NCBI GenBank assembly: GCA_019115845.1
Contig: DXCU01000003.1
Span: 43,832 to 107,831, forward strand
Source: Candidatus Rubneribacter avistercoris
Lineage (GTDB): Bacteria; Actinomycetota; Coriobacteriia; Coriobacteriales; Eggerthellaceae
Reading direction: 5' to 3'
Length of the DNA: 64,000 nt
Below are positions 15,919 to 24,688 of the stretch, one piece after another. A program made the position numbers and the translations under genes. Below the pieces are notes generated by a model, which was given only the letters and a program-made list of their open reading frames with translations, was not told the origin of the DNA and did not search any database. Within the stretch, counting starts at the first letter, position 1; every line of letters starts with the position of its first letter.

Positions 15919-16812
15919 CTACGAGAGCGCCACGCACAAGGCGTCGAGCAGCGTGATGGCGAAGTGCTGAGCGGACCGCCCGATGCCGGCGTCCTCCCAC
16001 ATGGTGCCCGGAAGCTCGATGGCGATGCGAGCCGGCACCGCGGCGTCGGACACCCCGATGGCCGTCTCCAACCGCAGGGGCAAAGATCCTTCGTCCTCGA
16101 AGCTCACGCGCGGGACGCTTCCCGTGGCCTCTTCGGGCAAGACGATGTGCACAAGCAGCATGTTTTCGTCGGGCGCGACCAAAAGCGAGTCGGCGCTCAT
16201 GATCTTGGAGGCGGGGTTGGTGGCCAGCGCCAGATTCGACATGCGCGAGGCCACGCTGCGCGTGAACTCCTGCGTGCCGAACAGGCAAAGCGCGTTGCTC
16301 TCAAGCACGTCGGCCGCGCGGGCGAACCCCAGATGGTTCGAGCCGTGCACAGCCTCCTTGCCCTCCCACGAGTGATGGAGGTTGCGGATGGCGGCGTAAG
16401 TGTACGCCCCGGCGATGCCGTCCGAGGGAAGGCCCATGTTCAGCTGGAACTTGCGCAGCGCCAGCTCGGTGAAGGCCCCGAAGATGCCGTCCGTCTCGCC
16501 GCAGGCGAATCCCAAAGCGCCCAGCGCATGCTGCAATTCCAAAACGTCGTGTCCGTGAAAATGGGGCATCCTCAAGTAGAGCGTGCGATCGCCCAGCGTG
16601 AACGAGGCGTCCACGAGCGCAGCCCATACGCGGTCGTCCACCTGGTCCGTCGCGGGAAGGCCCTGCCTTTCGCAGAATGCCCGAACCGCAGCGGCGGTGG
16701 CCTCCCCGAACGCGCCGTCCACGCCCGCAGGCGCCAGAAGGCCGATCGTCGCCAGGCGCTGCTGCACGTCCTCGACGGCCGGGCCGGTATCGTGTCGTTT
16801 GATGGTGTCCAT
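15919..16812 (-). CDS. Peptidoglycan-binding-domain protein
   Basis: A 297-aa protein with two tandem peptidoglycan-binding (PGB1-like) modules in the first ~150 residues: GPAVEDVQQRLATIGLL with VDGAFGEATAAAVRAFCERQGL, then GHDVLELQHALGALGF with TDGIFGAFTELALRKFQLNMGL. The remaining ~150 residues resemble the region linked to N-acetylmuramoyl-L-alanine amidase-type hydrolases (SNHLGFARAADVLESN) but lack a catalytic zinc motif I can identify. There is no signal peptide, so export would be non-classical or it acts inside. The start at 16812 has GAGGTAG upstream. It lies 5 bp after the polyprenyl synthase gene, so the pair is co-transcribed and may serve cell-envelope metabolism. Confidence 0.8.
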   Translation of the reverse strand: MDTIKRHDTGPAVEDVQQRLATIGLLAPAGVDGAFGEATAAAVRAFCERQGLPATDQVDDRVWAALVDASFTLGDRTLYLRMPHFHGHDVLELQHALGALGFACGETDGIFGAFTELALRKFQLNMGLPSDGIAGAYTYAAIRNLHHSWEGKEAVHGSNHLGFARAADVLESNALCLFGTQEFTRSVASRMSNLALATNPASKIMSADSLLVAPDENMLLVHIVLPEEATGSVPRVSFEDEGSLPLRLETAIGVSDAAVPARIAIELPGTMWEDAGIGRSAQHFAITLLDALCVALS

Positions 16813-16817
16813 GGCTG

Positions 16818-17909
16818 CTACCTCAGTCTGTTCACGAACCAATCCGCCATACCCACCAGCAGGTCCCGAGAATCCGAGGGACGCACCATGTCGATCAGGC
16901 GGTTCTTCGCGATGCTCGTCAGATTCTCCGCGTAGTTGCGCGCGTACTCGATGCTGCCCGACGCTTCCATGATGGCCACGGCCTCGGCGAGCACGGCCGG
17001 GTCCTTCTCCTTCGAGGAGAGGATCTCGATGAGGCGGTCGCGGTCGGCGGAGCGCTGCAGCGCGTGCACCACCATGAGCGTGCGCTTGCCTTCCGTGATG
17101 TCGTTGCGGAAGTCCTTCTTCGTGCTCTCCTCGGAGCCGATGAGGTTCAGCAGGTCGTCTTGGATCTGGAACGCAAGGCCCGTGTCCAGGCCGTAGTTGC
17201 GCAGCGCCTCTATCTCGGCTTCGGTGCCGCCGCCGATGATGGCGCCGATGGCCAGCGGCACGGCACCGGAGTAATGCGCCGTCTTGTGCGTGGCCATGAC
17301 CAGGTAATCTTCCGGCGTGATGTCGTAGCGGCCGTCGCGCGCCCAACCGATGTCGAGCGCCTGGCCCTCGATGGTGCGGCGCGTCATTTCGATGAGCTCG
17401 GTGATCACGCGCACCTTGCAGGCGTCATCGAGGCTTGGATCGGACACCACCGTGCCGTTCACCAGGGAAAGCGCAAGATCGCCCGCGTTGATGGCCAGCC
17501 CTATGCCCTCGGTGAGGTGCATGCACGGCTCGCCACGGCGCAGCTCGGCCTCGTCGGCGATGTCGTCGTGGATGAGCGCCGCCGTGTGGAAGTGCTCGAT
17601 AGCGGCAGCCGCGCTGGTGGCCCGACTCATGTCGCCCCCGACCGCGCGGCATGCGGCGAAGCAGATGAGCGGCCGATGGCGCTTGCCGCCGTTTCTGCTG
17701 TAGGCGATGAGCGGATCGTACAGGTACCGGTCCATGTCGGCATGCGAGCCCTTCGGGATGTAGGCGTTGACCAGGTCGCCCACACGGTCGGCGTAAACGG
17801 TCAGGTACTCTTCGAACGAATCGGAGGGCTCTTGCACTGCGGAGATGATATCGTTGATGTTGTCCATAGCGCTTTCTCGGTAGGCCTCGGCATAATTTGG
17901 AAACTTCAT
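16818..17909 (-). CDS. Polyprenyl (geranylgeranyl/farnesyl-type) diphosphate synthase
   Basis: A 363-aa trans-isoprenyl diphosphate synthase that condenses IPP onto allylic diphosphates for lipid carriers or quinones; cytoplasmic. The first aspartate-rich motif is DDIAD (115-119) and the second is QDDLLN (around 250). GKRHRP (75-80) and HKTAHYSG are also present. Chain length cannot be read reliably. The start is uncertain: ATG 17909 lacks a ribosome site, and ATG 17867 (MDNINDIIS, 14 codons shorter) is a reasonable alternative. The downstream peptidoglycan-binding gene follows at 5 bp, so the pair probably feeds undecaprenyl or cell-wall metabolism. Confidence 0.93.
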   Translation of the reverse strand: MKFPNYAEAYRESAMDNINDIISAVQEPSDSFEEYLTVYADRVGDLVNAYIPKGSHADMDRYLYDPLIAYSRNGGKRHRPLICFAACRAVGGDMSRATSAAAAIEHFHTAALIHDDIADEAELRRGEPCMHLTEGIGLAINAGDLALSLVNGTVVSDPSLDDACKVRVITELIEMTRRTIEGQALDIGWARDGRYDITPEDYLVMATHKTAHYSGAVPLAIGAIIGGGTEAEIEALRNYGLDTGLAFQIQDDLLNLIGSEESTKKDFRNDITEGKRTLMVVHALQRSADRDRLIEILSSKEKDPAVLAEAVAIMEASGSIEYARNYAENLTSIAKNRLIDMVRPSDSRDLLVGMADWFVNRLR

Positions 17910-18257
17910 GGTAGCACAAGAATCGAGGGCGACTTCCCCCTGCCGGGCGAGCAGCCCATTTTTCCGGTTTTCTCCGCATATCCGGCAGGTCTTGCGCCTG
18001 CGCGCGGCGGCGTGGCGGGCTGCGGGAGGCGGCGGCTACGCGGCAGACTGCGGCGCGGCGGCGGGCGGCGTGGCGGGCGGCGAGCTGCGGGAGGCGCGAC
18101 GGACTTCCCGTGCGGCGGCGCTCTGGCGAGCGGTCTGGCGAATCGCCCTCCCAACACGCCCGAATCGGAGAGCCTCTGAGCCAATGACAGCGCTTCGCCA
18201 CTACAACGGTAATGGATTCAGGAAAAGGGGCCCCGGACATTTTTCAGACTGGGGGCC
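17910..18257. other. Intergenic region between polyprenyl synthase and tRNA-Leu
   Basis: About 350 bp without a supportable gene. It contains imperfect GGCGGCG/GCGGGAGGCG-type repeats between about 18000 and 18110. No clear promoter for the synthase gene was found. Confidence 0.5.
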
Positions 18258-18342
18258 TGGTAGGGGCGGTGGGACTCGAACCCACAAGGCCGAAGCCGGC
18301 AGATTTTAAGTCTGCTGCGTATGCCAATTCCGCCACGCCCCC
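18258..18342 (-). tRNA. tRNA-Leu (anticodon UAA)
   Basis: 85 nt including encoded CCA. The acceptor GGGGGCG pairs with CGCCCCT (one G-U), the anticodon loop reads ACTTAAAAT with UAA centred, the T-arm is GGTTCGAGTCC, and there is a long class II variable arm (GCCGGCTTCGGCC). The D-arm contains GGCGGAATTGG. Confidence 0.95.
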
Positions 18343-18480
18343 GCTGCCTGATCGATCGAAGCCGCGCCGCATGCGGCGCGACCGGCAAGATCCTATGGTA
18401 GCAAAACTTCGGCCTTGGAGGGAGCGGCGCGCAAGCGAACGCCTCCCCCAAAAGCCCGCTTCTCGGACAACGGCATCGGG

Positions 18481-19455
18481 TCAGGCCGTCGCCGCGTCGA
18501 GGATCATCCCGTGCAGGATATCCGACTCGCTCACCGTGAACGAATCCGCCCGCGCCAGGTCGAGCACGCCCCGCAAGATAACCATGCCCGCCACGATAAC
18601 CGGCGCGCGGCCCGGGTCAAGCCCGGCGATCCGCTCGCGACGCGCAAGCGGAACGCTCCTGAGCAGGTCGTGCACGCCTTCAAGCTCCGCACGGCTCACC
18701 TGCGCGCCGTGCACGCGCGCCGAGTCGTAGACTTCCATGCGCTCTCGGACGGAGACGACCGTGGTCGCCGTGCCCGCAACCGCCACCAGCCGATCGGCCG
18801 AAAACCCCGAGCCGCGCAGCTCGTCGAAGAACGGACCCATCTCCTGAAGCACCCAGTCGCGCGCGCCGTCCAGCTCGGCCGCGCTCGGCGGATCGGCGGC
18901 GAAGAAGCGCTCGGTCACACGCCGGCATCCGATGTTGAACGAGCGGGAGCGCACAGGCTCGCCACCCGCCGGACCTGCCACCACCTCGGTTGAGCCGCCG
19001 CCTATGTCCACGACGAAGAGCCTCTCCCCGGGAAAGTCGCTCGACGCGCCCTTGAACGAGAGCGCCGCCTCCTTCTGACCGGGTATGACCGCCAGCTCAA
19101 CGCCCAAGCGCGCCAGCAGCGCCGCGAACTCGTCTGCGTTGCCCGCGTCCCGCGCGGCGGACGTCGCCATGGCCGTGACCTGGATGGGCGGCGATCCCGC
19201 AGGCGAAAGGGAGTCAAGGACGCGCCGGTAACGCCCGACGGCTGCGGCGACGCGCTCCATGGCCCGGGGGTCGAGCATGCCCGTTGCGTCCACGCCTTCG
19301 CCCAGATTGGTTATCTCGTACTCGCGGTCAAGCTCGCGCAGGCGTCCTTGGCCGTCGATGTCGGCCACCAGCATGCGGCACGTCACCGTCCCGATGTCGA
19401 TGGCGGCGTAGCGGCCGGCGCGCACGGGGCGCGAATCCGACGGACCCTGACCCAT
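18481..19455 (-). CDS. Ppx/GppA family exopolyphosphatase/pppGpp phosphohydrolase
   Basis: A 324-aa ASKHA-fold phosphatase acting on polyphosphate or pppGpp. It shows the phosphate-1 motif AAIDIGTVTCRMLV (the family usually reads DIGSNS or similar), TAMATSAARDAGNADEF, GQKEAALSF, the phosphate-2 block LFVVDIGGGSTEVV, and GTATTVVSV near the C-terminus. It is of the short single-domain class (~300 aa), as in actinobacteria, where Ppx activity predominates. The start at 19455 follows GGAGGGTG. The FtsB-like gene upstream ends 9 bp before it. That pairing (septum initiator, then Ppx/GppA) is common in actinobacteria, supporting the call. Confidence 0.9.
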   Translation of the reverse strand: MGQGPSDSRPVRAGRYAAIDIGTVTCRMLVADIDGQGRLRELDREYEITNLGEGVDATGMLDPRAMERVAAAVGRYRRVLDSLSPAGSPPIQVTAMATSAARDAGNADEFAALLARLGVELAVIPGQKEAALSFKGASSDFPGERLFVVDIGGGSTEVVAGPAGGEPVRSRSFNIGCRRVTERFFAADPPSAAELDGARDWVLQEMGPFFDELRGSGFSADRLVAVAGTATTVVSVRERMEVYDSARVHGAQVSRAELEGVHDLLRSVPLARRERIAGLDPGRAPVIVAGMVILRGVLDLARADSFTVSESDILHGMILDAATA

Positions 19456-19464
19456 AACACCCTC

Positions 19465-20490
19465 CTATTCGACGCCGAACAGCGCATCGAGCAGCGGCGA
19501 GTACCACGTCTCGGGCGCCTCGACGCTGCCGGGAACGATGTTGGCCCGGAACGTGCCGGCCTCGTCGTCCTCCAGGTCCAGTCCGCTGACCGTGGCCGTC
19601 TCCTCGCCCTTCTTCACCCATCCGAACTGCTCGTGGGCACGGCTCTCCACGCCCGCGTCCGTTTGAAGCGAGGCGACGTCCGCCGCGAGCGCCGCGTTGC
19701 GCTCCTCAAGCGCCGCGTACTCGGCCTCCAGGCGGTCGTTCTCGCGAAGCGCTTGGTAGTACTGCTGCGCCGCCGGATACAGGAACAGGCACGAGAGCAC
19801 AAGGCACGCCGCCACCGCCGCCGCGGTGATGAGCTTGGGGGACGCCTTCACCGAGAACCGGGACGACGGCATGGAGAAGCGGCCGCCCTCCGCGCGGCTC
19901 TGCATGCGGGCGGCTTGGCGATGCTTCGACCCCATCCGCCCCTCGTAGACGGCCGCGCGAGGGGCGTCCGGCGAAGGCTCGGCGCTCTGCCCTCCGTCGC
20001 CGAACTGCTTGGAGAACGCACGCTCGGCCTTGCGCTTGGCGCGGGATCTCCGCCGCTCCTGCGCACGGGACGCCCGTCCGCTCCTGCGGGCGTCCTCGGG
20101 GTCGGCCCCCTCCCCCGCTCCATCGGAGGTTGAAAAGCGGCGCGACGACGGGCGCGATCCCGCCGCATCGCGGGAAAACGAGGCGCGTCCGTCATCCGAA
20201 GCGCGAGCATGCCGCCCGCGAACGGCGCCTGCGCGGGAAACGTCCGTCGACGACGCGGCGAAGCCCGTCCGAGCGGAGGCCCGGCCCGTCGCAACGGCCC
20301 TCCCCGAGGCGGACGAGCGAGCGCTCTGCCGAAACGGCGATTCGAATCCAACAGGATAGTCGTCTGCGTAACGCAGCGGAAGCGAGGGCGCGGCCAAGGA
20401 GCGCCCCGATGAGGACGCGCCTCGTTTCGCCTCGTCGAACGAGAGTATGTTCGCCTGTCTTGGCACCTGGGTTTTCGCCCCTTTGCGCAT
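19465..20490 (-). CDS. FtsB/DivIC-type septum formation initiator with long disordered N-terminus
   Basis: A 341-aa membrane protein. Residues 1 to about 215 are a basic, Ser/Arg/Ala-rich, probably disordered cytoplasmic extension. One membrane helix follows (LITAAAVAACLVLSCLFLYP), then a coiled coil (YYQALRENDRLEAEYAALEERNAALAADVASLQ) and a short extracytoplasmic tail with the septum-initiator end HEQFGWVKKGEETATV. It is expected to join FtsL and FtsQ in the divisome. The long N-terminal tail is unusual against the ~100-aa canonical proteins, but such tails occur in actinobacteria. It is followed 9 bp later by the Ppx/GppA gene. Confidence 0.87.
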   Translation of the reverse strand: MRKGAKTQVPRQANILSFDEAKRGASSSGRSLAAPSLPLRYADDYPVGFESPFRQSARSSASGRAVATGRASARTGFAASSTDVSRAGAVRGRHARASDDGRASFSRDAAGSRPSSRRFSTSDGAGEGADPEDARRSGRASRAQERRRSRAKRKAERAFSKQFGDGGQSAEPSPDAPRAAVYEGRMGSKHRQAARMQSRAEGGRFSMPSSRFSVKASPKLITAAAVAACLVLSCLFLYPAAQQYYQALRENDRLEAEYAALEERNAALAADVASLQTDAGVESRAHEQFGWVKKGEETATVSGLDLEDDEAGTFRANIVPGSVEAPETWYSPLLDALFGVE

Positions 20491-20663
20491 CGTGGTTCGT
20501 TGGTGGTGTGTTCAATGCAAGAGCTGCTGTCAGGATACCACACCGCAAGGCGCGCTTCCACCGCCGAAAAAGACGAAAACCGCCCGTGTTCGACACGTCA
20601 TCTTCGGGCCGATGCGGCGGGCCACCGAGGAAAACGAGGGACGCAGGGCGCGGGGCGGCGCGC

Positions 20664-21044
20664 CTACAGGTTGAGCTTCTTAATATAAGAACTCCATTTT
20701 TCGAACGATTCATCGCTGATGGCGTGCTCCATGAGGCACGCCTCCCGCTCGGCCCGCTCCTCGGGTATGCCGAGCGCCTTGGACAGGAACAGGGACAGCA
20801 TGCGATGCCGGTCGAGCACGGAGGATCCGTAGGCGTAGCCTTCCTCGGTCAGCGTGACGTCGCCGTAGTACGGCTGCTCGGCCAGGCCCTGCTCTTTGAG
20901 CGCGGAGACGGCTTTGTTCACAGACGCCTTCGAAACGCCCAGCTTAGTCGCGATGTCGACCGAACGCACCGACGCCTCCGTCGTCCCTCCCAGCATGACG
21001 ATGGCCTCCAAGTAGTCCTCATGCGACATAGACATCTTTTTCAC
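20664..21044 (-). CDS. DtxR/MntR-family metal-dependent transcriptional regulator
   Basis: A 126-aa regulator: an N-terminal winged helix (SHEDYLEAIVML, then RSVDIATKLGVSKASVNKAVSALKEQGL) followed by a dimerisation/metal domain with the ligand-like segment RHRMLSLFL and EREACLMEHAISDE. It lacks the SH3-like third domain, as MntR does. It senses Mn2+ or Fe2+ and represses uptake genes. The start is GTG 21044 with AGGAGGG seven bases upstream; the ATGs a few codons downstream are alternatives. It lies upstream of no co-directional partner, but the feo cluster 600 bp away carries DtxR-type operators, so it is a good candidate for the iron regulator there. Confidence 0.9.
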   Translation of the reverse strand: MKKMSMSHEDYLEAIVMLGGTTEASVRSVDIATKLGVSKASVNKAVSALKEQGLAEQPYYGDVTLTEEGYAYGSSVLDRHRMLSLFLSKALGIPEERAEREACLMEHAISDESFEKWSSYIKKLNL

Positions 21045-21254
21045 GGAACCCTCCTATCGCTTTGCGCCATAGTACCACACCCGCATCGCCATCGAGCGGG
21101 ACGAGCGGAAGGGGCGAAAGGAGGACGCTGCGGAAGGTTGGCGACAACGCATCGGGCAGCGCGGCGTCGCCGCAGGAAGGCTGCGCGGCCAAGCGCAGCG
21201 GAAAAGTTTGAGAGGAGAGGCCGGCGAGGGAAGAGGGGGATGATCCCTCGCCGG

Positions 21255-21307
21255 CTGCTGCGCGATGAACGGCCAGACGAGAGGAGCCTTCATCGCAGGG
21301 TCAGCAG
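21255..21307 (-). promoter_or_regulatory. Stable hairpin in the DtxR-gene leader
   Basis: CTGCTG (21255-21260) plus CGATGAA (21263-21269) pair with TTCATCG (21289-21295) plus CAGCAG (21302-21307), interrupted by a small bulge. It lies between the metal box and the regulator gene, suggesting a structured 5' leader or small RNA. It does not match a known manganese riboswitch by eye. Confidence 0.35.
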
Positions 21308-21353
21308 AAAAGAGGAGGTATGCCGACTGCGACCTTGTCGCTTCCGACAATGA

Positions 21354-21367
21354 TTAGTCTAGGCTAA
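21354..21367. promoter_or_regulatory. DtxR/IdeR-type operator
   Basis: TTAGTCTAGGCTAA is a near-perfect palindrome (TTAG-Y-CTAG-R-CTAA) matching the half-site logic of DtxR/IdeR boxes. It lies 310 bp upstream of the DtxR-family gene and just past the feo cluster. Confidence 0.6.
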
Positions 21368-21644
21368 CTTACCGGGAGCGTCAAGCGATTCTGCTTTGAA
21401 GTTTGCCCGGGCTTACAATTTCTCCACAAGCGGGATGCGGCGGCGCGAGCGGGGCGGCGCAAACGGGGTGGCGGAGGCAGGGAAGCTGCGGAGGTGGGAG
21501 CGTCCGAGGGGTCGGCCGAACGTAAGGACGCAGCATCCGGGGAGGCCGGGGGAAGCGAACGCGAAAGCGGAAACACACCCCCCCCCACCGCGCAATCCCG
21601 TGCGAGGCGAGGAGCGAGAAGCGCCCACAAGCCGGCCAAAGCGC

Positions 21645-21872
21645 TCAGCTGCGGGCCCGAGCCGCCTTTTGCATGTCGGCCGCCATCCTGTCCGCGGCGG
21701 CGCATCCCGCGCATCCGGCGCATCCGCCGGCGCACGAGCCTTCGTCCTTGCGGCAGTCGCACAGCCCGCTTCTCCACATGCGGCGCACGGCCAGAAACGC
21801 CAGCGCCGCGATTATCAGGGCCACAACCACCGTCGAGGGGGTGAACTCCAAACCGAGCAGCACGATGCTCAT
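21645..21872 (-). CDS. FeoB-associated Cys-rich membrane protein
   Basis: A 75-aa protein with one N-terminal membrane helix (TVVVALIIAALAFLAV), the conserved arginine pair RRMWRSG, and a cysteine cluster C-D-C-R-x5-C-x3-C-x2-C-x2-C. This is the FeoB-associated Cys-rich membrane protein family, thought to act like FeoC, perhaps binding iron or an Fe-S centre next to the transporter. It is the last gene of the feo cluster, 124 bp after feoB. The start at 21872 is the first Met before the helix and follows GGAAGGAG. Confidence 0.9.
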   Translation of the reverse strand: MSIVLLGLEFTPSTVVVALIIAALAFLAVRRMWRSGLCDCRKDEGSCAGGCAGCAGCAAADRMAADMQKAARARS

Positions 21873-21996
21873 CTCCTTCCAAAAACGGTCCGGAAGGCAA
21901 GCCGCCCCCCTTCCGGGCGCGAACTGCCTTCCGAACCTGGCCTGCGGCTCGACTCACGGGCGCAGACCCGAACCTGCCTGGGATGCCGGGCGAGCC

Positions 21997-24534
21997 TTAC
22001 GCCGCGCTCCCCTCCGCCTCCAGGCCGCCTGCCGCCGCAGGCCTCTTCTCCTTGAACACGGGCATGGGGCGGAATATCTGGAACAGCATGCCGGCAGCCA
22101 CCAGAATGGCGACGACCGTCCACACGTTGAAGCCGATCTCGCCGGTTATCAGCCCGCCGAACTGGTAGAACATCAATCCCACGCACCAGGCGAACACCGT
22201 CATGTAGCCGATGGCGAACCAGGTCCACTTGGCGCTTTCCATCTGGCGGCGGATGGTGCCGATGGCGGCGAAGCACGGCGCGCACAGCAGGTTGAACGCG
22301 CAGAACGCCAGTATAGCCGGAACGGAGCCCGCCAGCATGGCGGCGAAGGCGGCCCACATGGTGGGGTCGGTTTCGCCCGCCTCGCCCAAGCTGGTCAGGA
22401 TGCCCACCGTGGCCACGACGTTCTCCTTGGCCACCAAGCCCGTGATGGAGGTGACGGTGGCCTGCCAGTCGCCGAAGCCCAGCGGCGCGAATATCCAGCC
22501 GATCGCGTTGCCCAGGCCTGCCATGAGGCTATACTGGATGTAGTTGTCGGCCTCGGTGTCAAGCAGGCCGAACCCTTCGCCCGTATCGCCGAAGTTCATG
22601 AGCAGCCAGATGACGATGGTGGACAGGAAGATGATGGTGCCGGCCTTCACCACGTAGCTCTTGATGCGCTCCCACGTGGACATCAGGATGGACTTCACCG
22701 TGGGCAGATGGTAGGAGGGAAGTTCCATGACGAACGGGGACACCTCGCCTGCGAACATCCTGGTCTTCTTCAGCATGATGCCGGAGACGATGATGGCGAT
22801 GACGCCCAGGAAATAGAACAGCGGGGCGATCCACCACGTCTCCTCGGTGTTGCCTCCGGCGATGGCGCCGAACACAAGCGCGATGATGGGCATCTTCGCG
22901 CCGCAGGGGATCATGGTGGTGGTCATGATGGTCATGCGGCGGTCGCGCTCGTTCTCGATGGTCTTGGTGGCCATGACGGCGGGCACGCCGCAGCCGGAAG
23001 CCACCAGCATGGGGATGAAGCTTTTGCCGGACAGGCCGAAACGGCGGAAGATCCGGTCCATGATGAAGGCGACGCGCGCCAGGTACCCGCAGCCCTCCAA
23101 GAAAGCCAGCAGCAAAAACAGGATGATCATCTGCGGGATGAAGCCGATGACCGCGCCCACGCCGGCCACGATGCCGTCCATGACCAGGCTCTGGAGCCAC
23201 GGGGCCACGTCGGCCGACTCAAGCGCGCCGCCGATGAGCGCTCCCAAGCCCGGAATCCACAGACCCCACGACCCGTCTGCGGGGTCGGGTTCCTCGGCCT
23301 CAATCGCGCTCGCGAACGCAGCGGCGTCCACCTTAGAGGACGTGCCGGCCTCCTCGTCCTCGACGATGCCGACCACGCCGGCGGCCTCGGCTTCTTCTTG
23401 GAAGGCGGCCAGGGCGGCCTCGTCTGCCGCCGTGGGCTCTTCGGCCTCGAGCGCGGCAAGGGCGCCCTCGACGTCGATGCCCTCCTCTTCGGCGGCGGCC
23501 AGATACGCCTCCTTGTTGGCCTGCTCGGCCTCCCATTCGGCCGCAGCCTCCTCGAACGCGGCGCCGCCGGTGTAGAGCCAGCCGTCGCCGGAGATGCCGT
23601 CGTTGGCCCAGTCGGTAACCACGCCCGTGCCCACGGAGATGGCCAGGTAGTACACAAGCGCCATGATCACCACGAACACGGGCAGGCCGAGCCAGCGGTT
23701 GGTGACCACGCGGTCGATCTTCTGGGTGGTGGTCATGCCCTTGCCCGAGCGCTTCACCGTCTGGCTGACCAGATGCTCGATGGCGCCGTAGCGCTCCGAG
23801 GTGACGATGCTCTCGGCGTCGTCGTCAAGCCGCTCCTCCGCTTCGCCGCGAACGGCCTCCACGGCCTTGAGGTCCGCCTCGGGAAGCTTCAGGGCGGCGA
23901 TGGTGCGCTCCTCGCCCTCGAACAGCTTGATGGCGAACCAGCGGGCGGTGGCGGCGGGCACGCGCGACCCCAGGATGCTCCGAATCTTTGAGAGGGCGTC
24001 TTCCACCGCCGCGTCAAACGGCAGGTCCGGCTCCGGAGCCTTCTTGGATTTCGCCTGATCGATGGCGGTGGCGATCAGCTTGTCCGTGCCGTCGCCCTTA
24101 AGCGCGGAGATCTCCACCACCGGGCAGCCCAAACGGCGGGACAGGCCGGATGCGTCTATCTTGTCGCCGTTTCTCCTCACCACGTCCATCATGTTGAGCG
24201 CCACCACCACCGGAACGCCCAGATCGAGGATCTGGGTGGTCAGGTACAGGTTGCGCTCGAGGTTCGTGGCGTCCACCAGGTTGATGACCACGTCCGGGCC
24301 GCCGTCCAACAGATAGTCGCGCGTCACGATCTCCTCGGGAGAGTACGGAGACAGCGAGTAGACGCCCGGGAGGTCGGTGACGACGACGTCCTTGTCGCGG
24401 GTGTACCTTCCCTCCTTCTTCTCGACGGTCACGCCCGGCCAGTTGCCAACGTATTGGCTGGCACCGGTCAGATCGTTGAACAGCGTCGTCTTGCCGCAGT
24501 TCGGATTGCCGGCAAGCGCTATGCGAATTCCCAT
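21997..24534 (-). CDS. feoB: Ferrous iron transporter B
   Basis: An 845-aa GTPase-coupled Fe2+ importer of the inner membrane. The G domain shows G1 GNPNCGKTT (9-17), the G2 segment NWPGVTVEKKEG, G3 DLPG and G4 NMMD. The transmembrane Gate regions follow with the conserved FIMDRIFRRFGLSGKSFIPML and GCGVPAVM blocks. Between the first membrane helix and the next conserved block sits an Ala/Glu-rich insertion (about 325-420) not found in standard FeoB, probably an extracytoplasmic coiled-coil loop. The start at 24534 follows GGAAGGG. A DtxR-like palindrome lies 19 bp upstream. It is expressed after two feoA genes. Confidence 0.97.
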   Translation of the reverse strand: MGIRIALAGNPNCGKTTLFNDLTGASQYVGNWPGVTVEKKEGRYTRDKDVVVTDLPGVYSLSPYSPEEIVTRDYLLDGGPDVVINLVDATNLERNLYLTTQILDLGVPVVVALNMMDVVRRNGDKIDASGLSRRLGCPVVEISALKGDGTDKLIATAIDQAKSKKAPEPDLPFDAAVEDALSKIRSILGSRVPAATARWFAIKLFEGEERTIAALKLPEADLKAVEAVRGEAEERLDDDAESIVTSERYGAIEHLVSQTVKRSGKGMTTTQKIDRVVTNRWLGLPVFVVIMALVYYLAISVGTGVVTDWANDGISGDGWLYTGGAAFEEAAAEWEAEQANKEAYLAAAEEEGIDVEGALAALEAEEPTAADEAALAAFQEEAEAAGVVGIVEDEEAGTSSKVDAAAFASAIEAEEPDPADGSWGLWIPGLGALIGGALESADVAPWLQSLVMDGIVAGVGAVIGFIPQMIILFLLLAFLEGCGYLARVAFIMDRIFRRFGLSGKSFIPMLVASGCGVPAVMATKTIENERDRRMTIMTTTMIPCGAKMPIIALVFGAIAGGNTEETWWIAPLFYFLGVIAIIVSGIMLKKTRMFAGEVSPFVMELPSYHLPTVKSILMSTWERIKSYVVKAGTIIFLSTIVIWLLMNFGDTGEGFGLLDTEADNYIQYSLMAGLGNAIGWIFAPLGFGDWQATVTSITGLVAKENVVATVGILTSLGEAGETDPTMWAAFAAMLAGSVPAILAFCAFNLLCAPCFAAIGTIRRQMESAKWTWFAIGYMTVFAWCVGLMFYQFGGLITGEIGFNVWTVVAILVAAGMLFQIFRPMPVFKEKRPAAAGGLEAEGSAA

Positions 24535-24552
24535 GATCTGCCCTTCCTGCAA

Positions 24553-24568
24553 GTTAAATGTGGCTAAC
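24553..24568. promoter_or_regulatory. DtxR-like operator before feoB
   Basis: GTTAAATGTGGCTAAC, with inverted ends GTTA/TAAC at the spacing seen in DtxR-family boxes and similar to the box at 21354. It lies 19 bp upstream of feoB. Conservation is partial. Confidence 0.45.
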
Positions 24569-24688
24569 TCAATACCAAAAAAGAAGCGCTTCTCGCGCGT
24601 ACCCTCGTTCCCTGACGCCCCGTCGCACGCCCTGCGGCGCCGCGCCGCAAACAAATTGCCGGCGGCCGCGCCGCGTGCGCGGCGCGCG

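Larger units (their letters stand above)
21045..21644. other. 600-bp intergenic region between feo cluster and DtxR-family gene
   Basis: No supportable gene. It holds a DtxR-type box (21354-21367) and a minus-strand hairpin (21255-21307). The 21400-21640 part is GC-rich with a run of C (about 21582-21589) and no visible function. If transcription starts at the box, the DtxR gene has a ~310-nt leader. Confidence 0.5.

Noticed and set aside
21054..21350. Minus-strand 98-codon frame between the DtxR gene and its box
   Set aside because: No ATG/GTG with a ribosome site, Pro/Arg/Ser-rich composition and overlap with a strong hairpin. A leader is more likely.
21673..23991. Plus-strand 772-codon frame opposite feoB
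   Set aside because: His/Asp/Gly-rich mirror image of feoB with no family features.
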